A stretch of 64,000 nucleotides of DNA from Nocardia alni (GTDB taxonomy: Bacteria > Actinomycetota > Actinomycetes > Mycobacteriales > Mycobacteriaceae): contig NZ_JAGPOX010000009.1 of the NCBI RefSeq assembly GCF_019038435.1, forward strand, positions 1 through 64,000. The letters are read 5' to 3'. The notes beneath the pieces are model-generated. The model ran no database searches, was not told the origin of the DNA, and saw nothing but the letters and a program-made list of their open reading frames with translations. The translations under genes and the position numbers were made by a program. Of the stretch, positions 55,642 to 64,000 are shown piece after piece; positions within the stretch are counted from its first letter, which is position 1, and every line of letters begins with the position of its first letter.

Positions 55642-56919
55642 CTACGAACCTAATTGCATGATTTGCTCGATGACCTCGGACTCGAACGATTCGGCGGCTA
55701 CGTTGTGCGGCCCCTTGAAAGTCGCCAGCCGCGAGCCCGCCAGGATCTCGTCCTTCGGCCAGGCGGCGGCATAGGCTTTTCTGCGCCTCCGCCCGTAGGG
55801 CCCGAAGGTCAGGCTCATCGCCGTGCGGACCTTCCCCGAGAGAAGCAGCCGCCGCATTCGGACCTCGCGTTCGGCGGTGTAGTCGGCGAAGATATCCGGC
55901 GTCCACTCCGAATGTGCGAGGAGGGCGTCTCGCACGAGCCGGGCGTCCCGCAGGGCGATCGATAGGCCCTGGCCGATGACCGGATCGCTCCAACCGGCCG
56001 CGTCGCCGATCAGAACGGCCCCGTCGCGAGTGATCGTGTCGCACCACGAGTCGTTCATCGGGAAGAAGGCGCACGGCGTCCGCGGTGACGCGGGCCGGAT
56101 ATTGCCGAAGATTTCCGAGCTGTTCGGAATGCAGTGGAATTGAAACGCCTTGATGAAATCCTTCGACGCCGATGCCCCGGAGAATCGGCCCCGCTGATGC
56201 GGGGAGTGCAGCAGATACAGCCGGGCCCGTCCGTTGGCTCGCGGGTAGACGAAATAGAGCAGGTCGTCCTCCGTACCGATGCCGCTGGTGTCCTGCCGCC
56301 ATCCGTCGACGCCGTCGACGAGCAGGCCGCCGCCGAGCGAATTGGCCGGGGTCTGGGTGAGGCGAACACCGAGCTGCTGGCGGGTTGCCGATACCCGGCC
56401 GTCCGCCCCGACGATCAGCCGGGCGTGCAGCGTCCGCTCCCCGTACGGGCCGTTGTAGCGGACGACAGGGCGTGGTCCGCATTCCACCACGGTGTCCTCG
56501 ACGCCGAGTACCGTGCGCGCACCGGCCTTCTCGGCGGCGGCGAGCAGTGCCGCGCAGGCCTGCGGGTGGCCGACGTCCAGGACCCCGGGGATATCGGGGA
56601 GCATGGATCCGACGTCGAGCGCCACCGAGTCGGCGTGCTCCGGGCTCACGGTCTCGTCGTAGGCGACGAACCGATTCGCATAATTTCCGCCGGCGTCTTC
56701 CAGAATCGGGAGAACACCCAATTCCCGGGCCTCCCGGACGCCCCAGCAGTTGATCACCTCGCCGCGCACGCGATCCGTATGGCTCTTCTGTCGCTCGAGT
56801 ACGACGGTGTCTATTCCGGCGTTGGCCAGTGCGAATGCCAGTGCCGATCCACCAATACCGCCGCCGACGATAACGACATCCGCGTGCGTAATGAGTTCAC
56901 TGTCCGTGTCGACATTCAT
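55642..56919 (-). CDS. FAD-dependent oxidoreductase (geranylgeranyl reductase/PHBH-like)
   Basis: A 425-residue flavoprotein from ATG 56919. The FAD motif is VVIVGGGIGGSALAFALANAG, then RVRGEVINCWGVREA, a GADGRVSATRQQLG DG motif and LIGDAAGWSDPVIGQGLSIALRDA GD motif. The mix fits FAD monooxygenases and geranylgeranyl-reductase-like enzymes. A terpenoid arm in the cluster would suit the latter, but a hydroxylation or hydrazine-to-hydrazone oxidation is equally possible. First gene of the hydrazine operon, divergent from the GlxA-type regulator. Confidence 0.78.
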   Translation of the reverse strand: MNVDTDSELITHADVVIVGGGIGGSALAFALANAGIDTVVLERQKSHTDRVRGEVINCWGVREARELGVLPILEDAGGNYANRFVAYDETVSPEHADSVALDVGSMLPDIPGVLDVGHPQACAALLAAAEKAGARTVLGVEDTVVECGPRPVVRYNGPYGERTLHARLIVGADGRVSATRQQLGVRLTQTPANSLGGGLLVDGVDGWRQDTSGIGTEDDLLYFVYPRANGRARLYLLHSPHQRGRFSGASASKDFIKAFQFHCIPNSSEIFGNIRPASPRTPCAFFPMNDSWCDTITRDGAVLIGDAAGWSDPVIGQGLSIALRDARLVRDALLAHSEWTPDIFADYTAEREVRMRRLLLSGKVRTAMSLTFGPYGRRRRKAYAAAWPKDEILAGSRLATFKGPHNVAAESFESEVIEQIMQLGS

Positions 56920-57157
56920 CGAAATTATTACCTTTCAGGCATTTGACGCCCTCTCGATTTCCGACAGTACCGTCTCGATCACGGCCGCAGAACCACAGAT
57001 AATGACGTCCATCGAACAAATTAGGCCATTAGATAAACCCGATGATGGCATCATCCGAGTGTCGTGCAACAATCAGGACGCCCGCCTCGTTCAACGGTTT
57101 CCGGGCGCGCCGGACCCTGTTAACGTTTTATTAAGCGCCGAGGGGAAGATTAGTTCT
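56920..57157. promoter_or_regulatory. Divergent promoter region of biosynthetic operon and GlxA-type regulator
   Basis: 238 bases, AT-richer than the surroundings (runs such as TTAACGTTTTATTAAG at about 57119-57134). The ribosome binding site GAAAGG of the FAD gene is near 56935. It should hold the promoter of the eight-gene operon and the binding sites of the regulator at 57158. I cannot pick a repeat with confidence. Confidence 0.45.
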
Positions 57158-58147
57158 ATGACCGCATCTGGAACCGCTCGGACGATCGACTCGATCGGCT
57201 GGAGGCCACATCGCGTGGCAATAGCACTCGCCACGCGAATGTCACTTTTGGAGGTGGCCTCGGCATACGAGGTTTTCTCCACGGCGGCGGTGCGGGAGCA
57301 CTACTCGGTGAAAACCTGCGGGCTGCCGTCCACCACCGTCGGCGACTGGTTGCACGCGGATGTCGATGAGAACTTCCAGGGCCTGCTGTCGGCCGATACG
57401 GTGATCGTCCCCGCCTGCGGCAATCAGAATCTCAGCCAGCCCGCGGATCTGGTGGACGCGGTGCGCGCGGCGCATGCGGCCGGCGCCCGGGTGGTGTCGA
57501 TCTGCACCGGCGCGTTCACCCTCGCCGCCGCCGGACTGCTCGACGGCCGGCGGGCGACGACCCACTGGCGGCACACCGCCCGCCTGGCCCAGGAGTACCC
57601 GCTCGTCGAGGTCCACCCCGGGGTGTTGTACGTCGACGAGGAGACGATCCTGACCTCGGCGGGCAAGACCGCGGGAATCGACTTGTGCCTGTACCTGATT
57701 CGCAAGGATGTCGGAGTGGACGTCGCCAACGACGTCGCACGGGATCTGGTGATGCCGCCGCATCGCGACGGCGGGCAGGCTCAGTTCATCGCGCCACCGG
57801 AGGTCGATGTCGCCGACGATGTGATGACCCGGGTGCGCGCCTGGGTGGTATCGCATCTGGATCAGCCGCTGACGATCTCCGACATCGCTTCCTACGCGCA
57901 TATGAGCCCGCGTCAACTGCATCGGCGGTTCCTGGCGACGACCGGAGCCGCGCCGCTGCAGTGGCTCAACTCCCAGCGCGTATTCGCGGCTCAAAACCTC
58001 TTGGAGACAACCGATCTCGGCATCGATCAGATCGCCGCCCGGATCGGCGTCGGCACACCGACCAACCTGCGCCGGCATTTCGGCAAACACGTCGGGGTGT
58101 CGCCGGATACGTACCGGCGCACGTTCCGCGGCGCCATCGCGAGTTGA
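57158..58147 (+). CDS. GlxA-type AraC-family regulator (DJ-1/PfpI domain)
   Basis: A 329-residue protein from ATG 57158 with AGGGGAAG upstream. Residues 15-190 form a DJ-1/PfpI-like domain (VAIALATRMSLLEVASAYEVFST, VSICTGAFTLAAAGLLDGRRATTHW with the nucleophile-elbow Cys). Residues 220-320 carry two AraC helix-turn-helices (TISDIASYAHMSPRQLHRRFLATTG, IDQIAARIGVGTPTNLRRHFGKHVGVSP). This is a typical in-cluster regulator, divergent from the hydrazine operon. Confidence 0.9.
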   Translation: MTASGTARTIDSIGWRPHRVAIALATRMSLLEVASAYEVFSTAAVREHYSVKTCGLPSTTVGDWLHADVDENFQGLLSADTVIVPACGNQNLSQPADLVDAVRAAHAAGARVVSICTGAFTLAAAGLLDGRRATTHWRHTARLAQEYPLVEVHPGVLYVDEETILTSAGKTAGIDLCLYLIRKDVGVDVANDVARDLVMPPHRDGGQAQFIAPPEVDVADDVMTRVRAWVVSHLDQPLTISDIASYAHMSPRQLHRRFLATTGAAPLQWLNSQRVFAAQNLLETTDLGIDQIAARIGVGTPTNLRRHFGKHVGVSPDTYRRTFRGAIAS

Positions 58148-58159
58148 CCCCGAGTTGGA

Positions 58160-58741
58160 TCAGCCGGGCAATCGCGGCTGGATCGTGAATCCGTTCGCCA
58201 GTGCGCGCCGGGTGGTCTCCGGCGTGAGCACCCGCACCCGGACCGACTTCCCGAGCGCATCGGGCTCGTCGTAGCCGCGGTTCGGATCCCAGGCATACGC
58301 CGCACCGGACCACAGCAGCACGGCACGCCCGTCGTGACTCACGAACGTCCCGGCAGGCAGCTCGCCGACCTGCGCGTACACCGGGGACAGCCGCTCGGCG
58401 TGCAGCCGGGCGTCGATCACGTCGACGGACACCCGCGCGCCGAGGGTCGCCGTCTTGTACTCGACCAATCGCCGATGCTGGCATTCACCGCACGGACGGT
58501 GCCCGGCCGCCAGCGCCACGGCCTCGTCGAAGGAGAACAGCTCGGTGTACTTGCGGCCGGGATCGCGGAACACCCGCTGCCGCCCGTTGAACGCCAAATG
58601 GCAGTAGATCCAGTGCACACTGGACCACTGCCGTCGGCCGGGGCGGTCCGAAATCGGACCGCCCCGGTTTCCCATCCAGGCCCCTCGGTAGGACGCGGAG
58701 ACGATCTCTCCGGTCGGCAAGAGGCGGTTGCGGTGGGGCAC
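58160..58741 (-). CDS. Protein with Ada-like zinc-binding motif
   Basis: A 193-residue protein from GTG 58741. Residues 45-90 resemble the N-terminal domain of the Ada methylation-response protein: WIYC at 44-47 and FSFDEAVALAAGHRPCGEC at 69-87. Ada has four zinc cysteines; three are visible here (47, 84, 87) and the second is missing. There is no methyltransferase or AraC domain. It may be a stand-alone sensor or DNA-repair-like protein; function unassigned. It follows the MFS gene by 11 bases. Confidence 0.55.
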   Translation of the reverse strand: MPHRNRLLPTGEIVSASYRGAWMGNRGGPISDRPGRRQWSSVHWIYCHLAFNGRQRVFRDPGRKYTELFSFDEAVALAAGHRPCGECQHRRLVEYKTATLGARVSVDVIDARLHAERLSPVYAQVGELPAGTFVSHDGRAVLLWSGAAYAWDPNRGYDEPDALGKSVRVRVLTPETTRRALANGFTIQPRLPG

Positions 58742-58752
58742 GATATGTATCT

Positions 58753-59979
58753 TTACCTCACCGGCGCCGGGGATTTCGGATGATCCACGACGCGTTGCGC
58801 CCAGATCAGCCAGATCAGGAAGATCACCGCCAGGATGGTGACGTAGATCAGCAGCCGCACCGGGCTGCCCAGCGGCGCGAGCACCGCCAGGATGAACGAC
58901 GCGGTGAAGCCGATGTAGGTCAGCGCCTGATAGACCGAGGTGAGTCCGCCCAGTCGGGCCGGATCGGCGATGCTCTGCACCTCCATCAGCCCGCAGACCT
59001 GAGCGCAGCCGTACGCGGCCCCCAGGACCAGCGCGCTGATCAGGACCAGGACCGGACTGCTCAGGTGCACCGATTCGACCGTGAGCAGCATGCCGATGAT
59101 CGTCAGGACGAACGCGGTCAGGATCAGGTACTGCCGGCCGTACGCGTCGATCGTCTTGGCGGTCTTCTGCACGAGGATTCCGGCCCCCGCGTTGAACGTG
59201 GTCACGATCGCGACGAACATCATCGTCCAGCCGCGCACGCTCTCGTGGATCACCGCGGGCACGTAGGCCAGGATTATCGCGACCGGGAGGAACACCCAGG
59301 GCGCGAGCGGCACGACGACCATCAGGAACCGGCGGTCCCGTATCTCCCGAATCCGCAGGGCGCCCAGGATGCTCGCGCCGGGATTCTTGGCCAGCGTCTC
59401 CGGTGTGGTCGTCACCAGATAGAGGGCCGCTCCCGCGAGCAGCAGATGCGGGATGTAGGGGATGAACGTATGCAGCGGCGCCCACTGCGCCAATGCCCCG
59501 GCGACCAGCGGTCCCAGGGCGAATCCGATGCCCATGGCGACGGTGAGTCGGCGCGCGCCCTGGCTGGCGTCGTGCGTCGCACGAGCGGACAGCTCCTTCA
59601 ACCACGCCGCCCCGCTGCTGAACGCGGCGCCGCTCGCGACACCCGTGATCAGGCGCCCGGCGAGCAACCAGCCGACGCCCCACGGCCCGGCGACGAGCAG
59701 CAGCGTGGCCGCCAGCGACGCGATCATCGTCGGGATCATCACCGCGCGGCGGCCGAATCGGTCCGAAAACGGCCCACCCAGAAGCAATCCCGGCAGCAGG
59801 CCGACCGAATAGGCGGCGAAGGTCAGCTGCGTGGTGGTGTCGGACAGATGGAGATGATCCTGGTACACCAGCAGCAAGGGGGTGAACTGCTGGGCGCCCC
59901 AGCCCGCGGCCGACACGGCGGCCGCGGGCTTGAACCACTGCCGTGCGCCCGTCGGCGCACTGACAACCGTAGCCTGCAT
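58753..59979 (-). CDS. MFS transporter
   Basis: A 408-residue protein with 12 hydrophobic segments. The MFS motif A equivalent GGPFSDRFGRRAVMIPT is in the loop after helix 2 and a second, weaker copy (VQKTAKTIDAYGRQYLI) in the sixth-seventh loop. ATG 59979 has GGGAG upstream. It follows a P450 gene by 17 bases, so the two are cotranscribed. It is the most likely exporter of the biosynthetic product or a precursor. Confidence 0.85.
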   Translation of the reverse strand: MQATVVSAPTGARQWFKPAAAVSAAGWGAQQFTPLLLVYQDHLHLSDTTTQLTFAAYSVGLLPGLLLGGPFSDRFGRRAVMIPTMIASLAATLLLVAGPWGVGWLLAGRLITGVASGAAFSSGAAWLKELSARATHDASQGARRLTVAMGIGFALGPLVAGALAQWAPLHTFIPYIPHLLLAGAALYLVTTTPETLAKNPGASILGALRIREIRDRRFLMVVVPLAPWVFLPVAIILAYVPAVIHESVRGWTMMFVAIVTTFNAGAGILVQKTAKTIDAYGRQYLILTAFVLTIIGMLLTVESVHLSSPVLVLISALVLGAAYGCAQVCGLMEVQSIADPARLGGLTSVYQALTYIGFTASFILAVLAPLGSPVRLLIYVTILAVIFLIWLIWAQRVVDHPKSPAPVR

Positions 59980-59996
59980 GTGCGTTGCTCCCTGCG

Positions 59997-61247
59997 TTAG
60001 TCGGCCGAAGGCCATTGCACCCAAAGCTCTTTCGGGCCTCGGAAGGACAGATTCCGTTGGAACGCGTAGCTCTGGGGCAGCAGCGTCATCGCGGGCGCCC
60101 GCCGGGTCAGCTCCTCCAGAATGACCCGGCCCTCGACCCTGGCAAGGGCGGCGCCGAGGCAGAAGTGGACGCCCTTGCCGAACGACAAGTGCGACTTGGC
60201 ATTCGGGCGGCGGATATCGATGACATCCGGGTCGTCGAAGACGTCCGGATCCCGGTTGGCTGCGCCGAGCAGCAGCAGAACCGTTGCCCCCTCGGGGATG
60301 TCGACGCCACTGACGGTGACGGGCCGGGTGGTGCGTCGCCGCCAGGCGATGACCGCGCTGTCGTATCGCAGCATCTCCTCGACGGCGTCGCCGATGAGGG
60401 AGGGGTCGGCGCGGATGTCGTCCCACAGCGACCGCTGCGTGAGCAGCCGGCGCAGCGTGCTGCCGGCGAGGCTGGTCGTCGTCTCGTGGCCGGCGAAACT
60501 GAGGCCGAAGGTGACGTTGGCGATCTCGTATTCCGAGATGCTGTCGGGATTCTCGGCGTGCACGGACAACAGGTAGCTGGTGAAGTCGTCGGTCGGATTC
60601 TTCTTCCGGTACCGTACGAATTCCTGGCAGTATCGCCAGTACTCCACCATGTTGTTCGCCACGGTCGCCTGTTCCTCGGCCGATGGCTTACCCCAGCTGA
60701 ATTCTATTCTATTGCTGCACCATGCCTTGATCATATCGGCGTCCTCTTCGGGAAATCCGATGAGCGTGGATACGACATATGCGGGCAGGGGATAGGTCAA
60801 TGACGCGACCATGTCGACGGGACCGGGTTCGAGCCCCTCGATCAGCTCGACGGTCTTGGCGCGCACCTTGGGCTCCAGCGCCGCTATCCGGCGCGCGGAG
60901 AAGCCTTTCATGTTGAGCGCGCGTATCCGTGTATGCATCGGCGGATCGCAGTCCGACATGACGGCGGTCGTGTCGAATCCCTCGGCCAGGATCTTCTTGG
61001 TCTCGGGCGCCAGGTCGAATACCGGCTGTTGCTGGATTTTCGCTGAGAATATCGACGGATTCTTGAAGACTTCCTCGATATCATCGTGGCGGGTCAGGAC
61101 CCACATATCGAGGGTGGGTGAGTAGAAGATCGGACCACGTTCGCGCACGGCGTTGAGAAACGGGTACGGATCGTCCAGATAGTCGGCGGACAGGGGATCG
61201 AATTCGGCATCGAACGGGCAGGTTCGAACGTCAGAAATAGATGTCAT
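59997..61247 (-). CDS. Cytochrome P450
   Basis: A 416-residue soluble P450 from ATG 61247. The I-helix is FAGHETTTSLAG, the ExxR site EEMLRYDSAV, and the haem loop FGKGVHFCLGAALARVE. The N-terminal MTSISDVRTCPFDAEFDPLS... pattern and DDFTSYLLSVHAENPDS are characteristic of actinomycete P450s that act on terpenoid or small aromatic substrates. It is divergent from a LysR gene and heads a transcript with the MFS gene. Confidence 0.92.
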   Translation of the reverse strand: MTSISDVRTCPFDAEFDPLSADYLDDPYPFLNAVRERGPIFYSPTLDMWVLTRHDDIEEVFKNPSIFSAKIQQQPVFDLAPETKKILAEGFDTTAVMSDCDPPMHTRIRALNMKGFSARRIAALEPKVRAKTVELIEGLEPGPVDMVASLTYPLPAYVVSTLIGFPEEDADMIKAWCSNRIEFSWGKPSAEEQATVANNMVEYWRYCQEFVRYRKKNPTDDFTSYLLSVHAENPDSISEYEIANVTFGLSFAGHETTTSLAGSTLRRLLTQRSLWDDIRADPSLIGDAVEEMLRYDSAVIAWRRRTTRPVTVSGVDIPEGATVLLLLGAANRDPDVFDDPDVIDIRRPNAKSHLSFGKGVHFCLGAALARVEGRVILEELTRRAPAMTLLPQSYAFQRNLSFRGPKELWVQWPSAD

Positions 61248-61310
61248 CGAAGTAAAACCTTCATCGGGTTCATCTGATATTTCCCAGCCTGCACTCCGCC
61301 CTTTTATAAG

Positions 61311-61341
61311 TCAATTGCAATTAACTGCCGAGTGCTATAAG
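61311..61341. promoter_or_regulatory. LysR-type site and -10 box between lysR and P450 genes
   Basis: TCAATT-GC-AATTAA (61311-61324) is a near-perfect inverted repeat in an AT-rich spot, of the T-N11-A form used by LysR regulators. TATAAG at 61336-61341 is eight bases before the lysR ATG and could serve a leaderless transcript. No Shine-Dalgarno sequence is seen. Confidence 0.5.
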
Positions 61342-61349
61342 ATTTCCTT

Positions 61350-62267
61350 ATGTTGTTCAGTTTGCGGAAGCTGGAATATTTCATCGCGGCTGCCGAGAGC
61401 GGCCAGATGACAGCGGCCGCGGCCGAACTGCATGTGTCCCAGTCGGCGATATCCATCGGAATCTCCGAACTCGAGCGGGAAATCGGCGCGCAGCTGCTGG
61501 TGAGGCACAAGGCCCGGGGATTGACGCTGACGACGGCCGGCCGCGCCTTCCTCCCCGGAGCGCAGGCGCTGATGGCTCGTGCGGCCGAACTCATCGCCTC
61601 GGCACAGGATTTCGGGCAGTCGATCGGCGGGGATTTCGCGCTCGGCTGCTTCACTACGATCGCGCCGTTCGTCCTGCCCGAACTCGTCACCCAGCTGGCG
61701 CTGACCACGCCGCCGATCTCCCTGCACTTCCGGGAGGGATCCCAGGACACGCTGCAGGAGGACCTGCTGGCGGGCCGGTTCGAACTCGCGATCCTCTACG
61801 ACACCGGGATCTTCCCCGGCATCCGGACGACCGAGCTGTACGCGACCCGGCCTCACGTGGTGATCTCGGGGGAACATCCACTGGCGCAACGACGGTCGAT
61901 CACGCTGGCCGAGCTGGCAGGCGAGCCGATGATCGCCCTGGACGTCGACCCGAGCATGCGATACTTCACCGGCGTGCTGCGCGATGCCGGGGTCGAGCCC
62001 GACATCCGGCACATCTCCAGCGGATTCGAGATGGTGCGCTCACTGGTCGGGCGCGGACTGGGCTACACCCTGCTGATCCAGAGCCCCAAGGTCGAGTTCT
62101 CCTACGAGGGCAAACCCATTGTCACGATACCGATCTCGGATCCCATCAGCGCGCTTCCCGTCGTTCTCGCCCAGGCCGAGGAGCATCAGCTCACCCGGCG
62201 GGCCCAGGCCGTCGCCTCGTACTGCGAGGAGGTCCTGTCCCGGACCCACGAGCTCGGCGTCGCGTGA
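61350..62267 (+). CDS. LysR-family transcriptional regulator
   Basis: A 305-residue protein. The N-terminal winged HTH is LRKLEYFIAAAESGQMTAAAAELHVSQSAISIGISELEREIGAQLLVRHK in two visible blocks, and the C-terminal effector domain begins near 90 (LALGCFTTIAPFVLPELV-type strand). It is divergent from the P450/MFS operon with its own repeat, so control of these genes in response to a pathway intermediate is likely. Confidence 0.92.
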   Translation: MLFSLRKLEYFIAAAESGQMTAAAAELHVSQSAISIGISELEREIGAQLLVRHKARGLTLTTAGRAFLPGAQALMARAAELIASAQDFGQSIGGDFALGCFTTIAPFVLPELVTQLALTTPPISLHFREGSQDTLQEDLLAGRFELAILYDTGIFPGIRTTELYATRPHVVISGEHPLAQRRSITLAELAGEPMIALDVDPSMRYFTGVLRDAGVEPDIRHISSGFEMVRSLVGRGLGYTLLIQSPKVEFSYEGKPIVTIPISDPISALPVVLAQAEEHQLTRRAQAVASYCEEVLSRTHELGVA

Positions 62268-62274
62268 TCCGGGC

Positions 62275-63096
62275 TCACAGCCGCCCGTCCAGTCGCAGCT
62301 TCGGGTGCACCCAGTCGGGTGAGCGGCGTTCCTTGAATGCCAGAAAGCCCTCTTTCGCCTCGGGTGCGCGGAGGCTGGACTGCATGCCGATCCGGTCGTA
62401 GAGACCGAGGTAGTTGTCCAGGCTGGACTTGACCACCGCGCGGGCGTTCGGCGCCGTGCGGCAACACTGCGCGAGTATCTCGCGAGCGGTGCCGGCCAGT
62501 TCGTCGTGCGCGACGACGCGGGCGACCATGCCCCAGTCCAGCGCCTCGTCCGCGCTCAGAGTGCGGCCTGTGAGCATCAGGTCGCGGGTGCGCACCGGCC
62601 CGATCAGCCGGGCCAGCATCTGGCTGTAGTACGTGTCGGCGATCCCGCGGTAGAGCTCGGGCACCCGGAAGGTGGCCCGTTCGCTGACGACGGCCATGTC
62701 GGCACACAGCGCGATCTGCAGCCCGCCGCCTTGGCACAGCCCGTTGACGGCCGCCACCACCGGTTTCGCGGACTGACGCAGCGTGTCGAACGGCAGCGCG
62801 TCCATGCCGAGCGCCGAGCCGAAGGTCATCCAGTTGTCGCTGCCGCCGCCGCCCATATCGCCGCCGGGCGCGAAGACGTCACCCGTGCCGGTGATCAGCA
62901 GGCCGGCCAGCTCGGGGTCGGATCCGACATGGTTGACCGCGTATTTGATGCCGAAGTACATCGCCGGTGTCATCGCGTTACGCGCCTCGGGCCGATCCAG
63001 CGTGCAGACACCGAACGGGCCCTCGCGGGTGAACCGCAGGTACGGCGTCCCGAGCCAGTCACCTTCGGGCGGTTTCGCGGTCGCGGCGTGAGTCAT
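62275..63096 (-). CDS. Enoyl-CoA hydratase/isomerase family protein
   Basis: A 273-residue crotonase-fold protein from ATG 63096. The oxyanion-hole and active region AFAPGGDMGG is modified (VFAPGGDMGGGG), followed by KPVVAAVNGLCQGGGLQIALCADM and a glutamate-bearing RVPELYRGIADTYYS where classical hydratases have Glu pairs. It could act on an aromatic or branched acyl-CoA. Convergent with the lysR gene, with seven bases between stops; unlikely part of the N-N cluster. Confidence 0.85.
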   Translation of the reverse strand: MTHAATAKPPEGDWLGTPYLRFTREGPFGVCTLDRPEARNAMTPAMYFGIKYAVNHVGSDPELAGLLITGTGDVFAPGGDMGGGGSDNWMTFGSALGMDALPFDTLRQSAKPVVAAVNGLCQGGGLQIALCADMAVVSERATFRVPELYRGIADTYYSQMLARLIGPVRTRDLMLTGRTLSADEALDWGMVARVVAHDELAGTAREILAQCCRTAPNARAVVKSSLDNYLGLYDRIGMQSSLRAPEAKEGFLAFKERRSPDWVHPKLRLDGRL

Positions 63097-63141
63097 CGAA
63101 TCTCCTTCGTGCCGATACGTTGTCGAAGTTCTGGTGAGTCG

Positions 63142-64000
63142 CTACGACATCCTGGCCAGGATGTCCTCGGCGAACCGCTCGATCGAGGCTCGGTAACGGT
63201 CGGCGGCCGATTCCTGCGAATCGCCGGCGGACATACCGTCGCTCCTGGCCCAGGGACTGCACATCATCGCGGTCACGCCGATGTCCTCGGCGCGCTTGTA
63301 CAGATCGACCGACGGCGTCTCGCGAAGCGCCAGCATGATGTCGAAAGGCTCGCTCGCACGGCCGTATTCGCGTCGCAGCGCGGTGAGCGTCCGGATCTTC
63401 TCCACCGCGTCGTCCCAGCTGTACCCGCTACCGACCCACCCGTCGCACAACCGGGCCGCGCGGCGCAACGCCGCGTCCGACTCCCCGCCGCACATGATGG
63501 GCACCGGCCGCGGCGGATGCGGCTCGATCATCAATTCCGGTATGCGATAGTACTTTCCGGTCCACGACACCCAGCCCCCGCGCCACAGCGCCGGGAGCGC
63601 CTCGATCATCTCGTCGAGCCGCTTGCCGCGAGTGGTGAACTCCTGTCCCATCAGCTCGAACTCTTCGCGCATCCATCCCGCGCCGACGCTCAGCGCGATC
63701 CGGCCCTCGGCGATGACCGCGGCCGTGGCGACCTGTTTCGCCACCTCCAGCAGGGGGCGGGCCGGGGCGACGTAGACGGCGTTGGTGAACCGGATGCGGT
63801 GCGTCACCGCGGCCATCGCGCCGATGAGCACCCAGGAGTCGGGCCAGGCGGTATCGGGCGTCCACATCGGCTTGCCGCTGGGTGACGGATACGGCGAGGA
63901 CAGCTCGCGCGGATAGATCATGTGATCCGAGACCACGATCCCGTCGAATCCGGCCTCATCGAGGATGCGCGCCACCGGAATCGAGTCCTCGGTGCGCATG
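63142..64000 (-). CDS. LLM-class F420-dependent oxidoreductase, N-terminus beyond window
   Basis: At least 285 residues of a luciferase-like monooxygenase (TIM barrel). FDGIVVSDHMIYPRELSSPYP, IGAMAAVTHRIRFTNAVYVAPARPL and GRIALSVGAGWMREEFELMG are family hallmarks. The reading starts at a methionine in RTEDSIPVARIL, but relatives have some eight to ten earlier residues, so the true start is probably past base 64000. It is an F420- or FMN-type enzyme. The enoyl-CoA hydratase gene follows by about 45 bases on the same strand. Confidence 0.82.
   Translation of the reverse strand, partial: MRTEDSIPVARILDEAGFDGIVVSDHMIYPRELSSPYPSPSGKPMWTPDTAWPDSWVLIGAMAAVTHRIRFTNAVYVAPARPLLEVAKQVATAAVIAEGRIALSVGAGWMREEFELMGQEFTTRGKRLDEMIEALPALWRGGWVSWTGKYYRIPELMIEPHPPRPVPIMCGGESDAALRRAARLCDGWVGSGYSWDDAVEKIRTLTALRREYGRASEPFDIMLALRETPSVDLYKRAEDIGVTAMMCSPWARSDGMSAGDSQESAADRYRASIERFAEDILARMS

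Overview
The window is 64 kb of high-GC DNA with many GTG starts and four-base ATGA/GTGA gene overlaps, and it reads as an actinomycete of the Mycobacteriales, most likely Nocardia or a close relative. The support is gene content: an MmpL-type exporter, F420-type oxidoreductases, an XRE/DUF5753 plus DUF397 pair, a SAV2177-type methyltransferase, an MpaB-type oxygenase, neocarzinostatin-fold proteins, several P450s and many TetR regulators. I see no rRNA, tRNA, CRISPR array or complete insertion sequence. Nearly all the DNA is coding.

Layout. 1-8.2 kb: the end of an aldehyde dehydrogenase, a secreted SMP-30-like protein, TetR/MpaB and MarR/DoxX pairs with visible operators, an orphan TrpF, and an EamA exporter behind a prenyltransferase-repeat membrane protein. 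8.5-19 kb: a catabolic region with a maleamate-amidase-like hydrolase, a maleate-isomerase-like protein, a cupin, an IclR regulator, acyl-CoA dehydrogenase, two aldehyde dehydrogenases and an aromatic hydroxylase. 19.3-21.4 kb (minus strand): two secreted neocarzinostatin-fold proteins and a polytopic membrane protein. 21.7-30.4 kb (plus strand): a tight nine-gene operon.

That nine-gene operon is the most striking part. It encodes a chlorophyll-b-reductase (NYC1/NOL)-like SDR, a chlorophyllase-like hydrolase, a pheophorbide-oxygenase-like Rieske protein and two proteins resembling red chlorophyll catabolite reductase, so it looks like the plant chlorophyll breakdown (PaO/phyllobilin) pathway rebuilt in a soil bacterium. 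It also has a tandem nitrilase, a maleate-isomerase-like enzyme and a secreted esterase. The same 17-bp inverted repeat, GTTTC-N7-GAAAC, lies before this operon, before the divergent neocarzinostatin-fold operon, and in the iclR/acyl-CoA dehydrogenase promoter at 13.2 kb. That suggests one IclR-controlled regulon covering pigment binding, ring opening and side-chain degradation.

30-45 kb is ordinary accessory material: an MMPL exporter, a deazaflavin enzyme, a DapB-fold dehydrogenase, P450 with TetR, a double-length acyl-CoA dehydrogenase, XRE/DUF397, a SAM methyltransferase, an epimerase and AraC and TetR regulators.

45-61 kb is a biosynthetic gene cluster, almost all on the minus strand. 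Its core is a hydrazine-forming set: a lysine/ornithine N-hydroxylase, a methionyl-tRNA-synthetase-like enzyme, a separate small cupin (together a split hydrazine synthetase) and a DAO-family FAD oxidase. Around these are a pathway-specific aspartate decarboxylase (PanD, giving beta-alanine), a condensation-type acyltransferase, a VOC protein, a GGR/PHBH-type FAD enzyme, and a terpenoid arm (prenyl-synthase-like protein, P450, UbiA protein with a degenerate first aspartate motif). An MFS exporter, a second P450 and AraC and LysR regulators flank it. The inferred product is a hydrazine- or N-N-containing, possibly terpenoid-linked metabolite. The window ends in an enoyl-CoA hydratase and a truncated LLM-family F420-dependent oxidoreductase.
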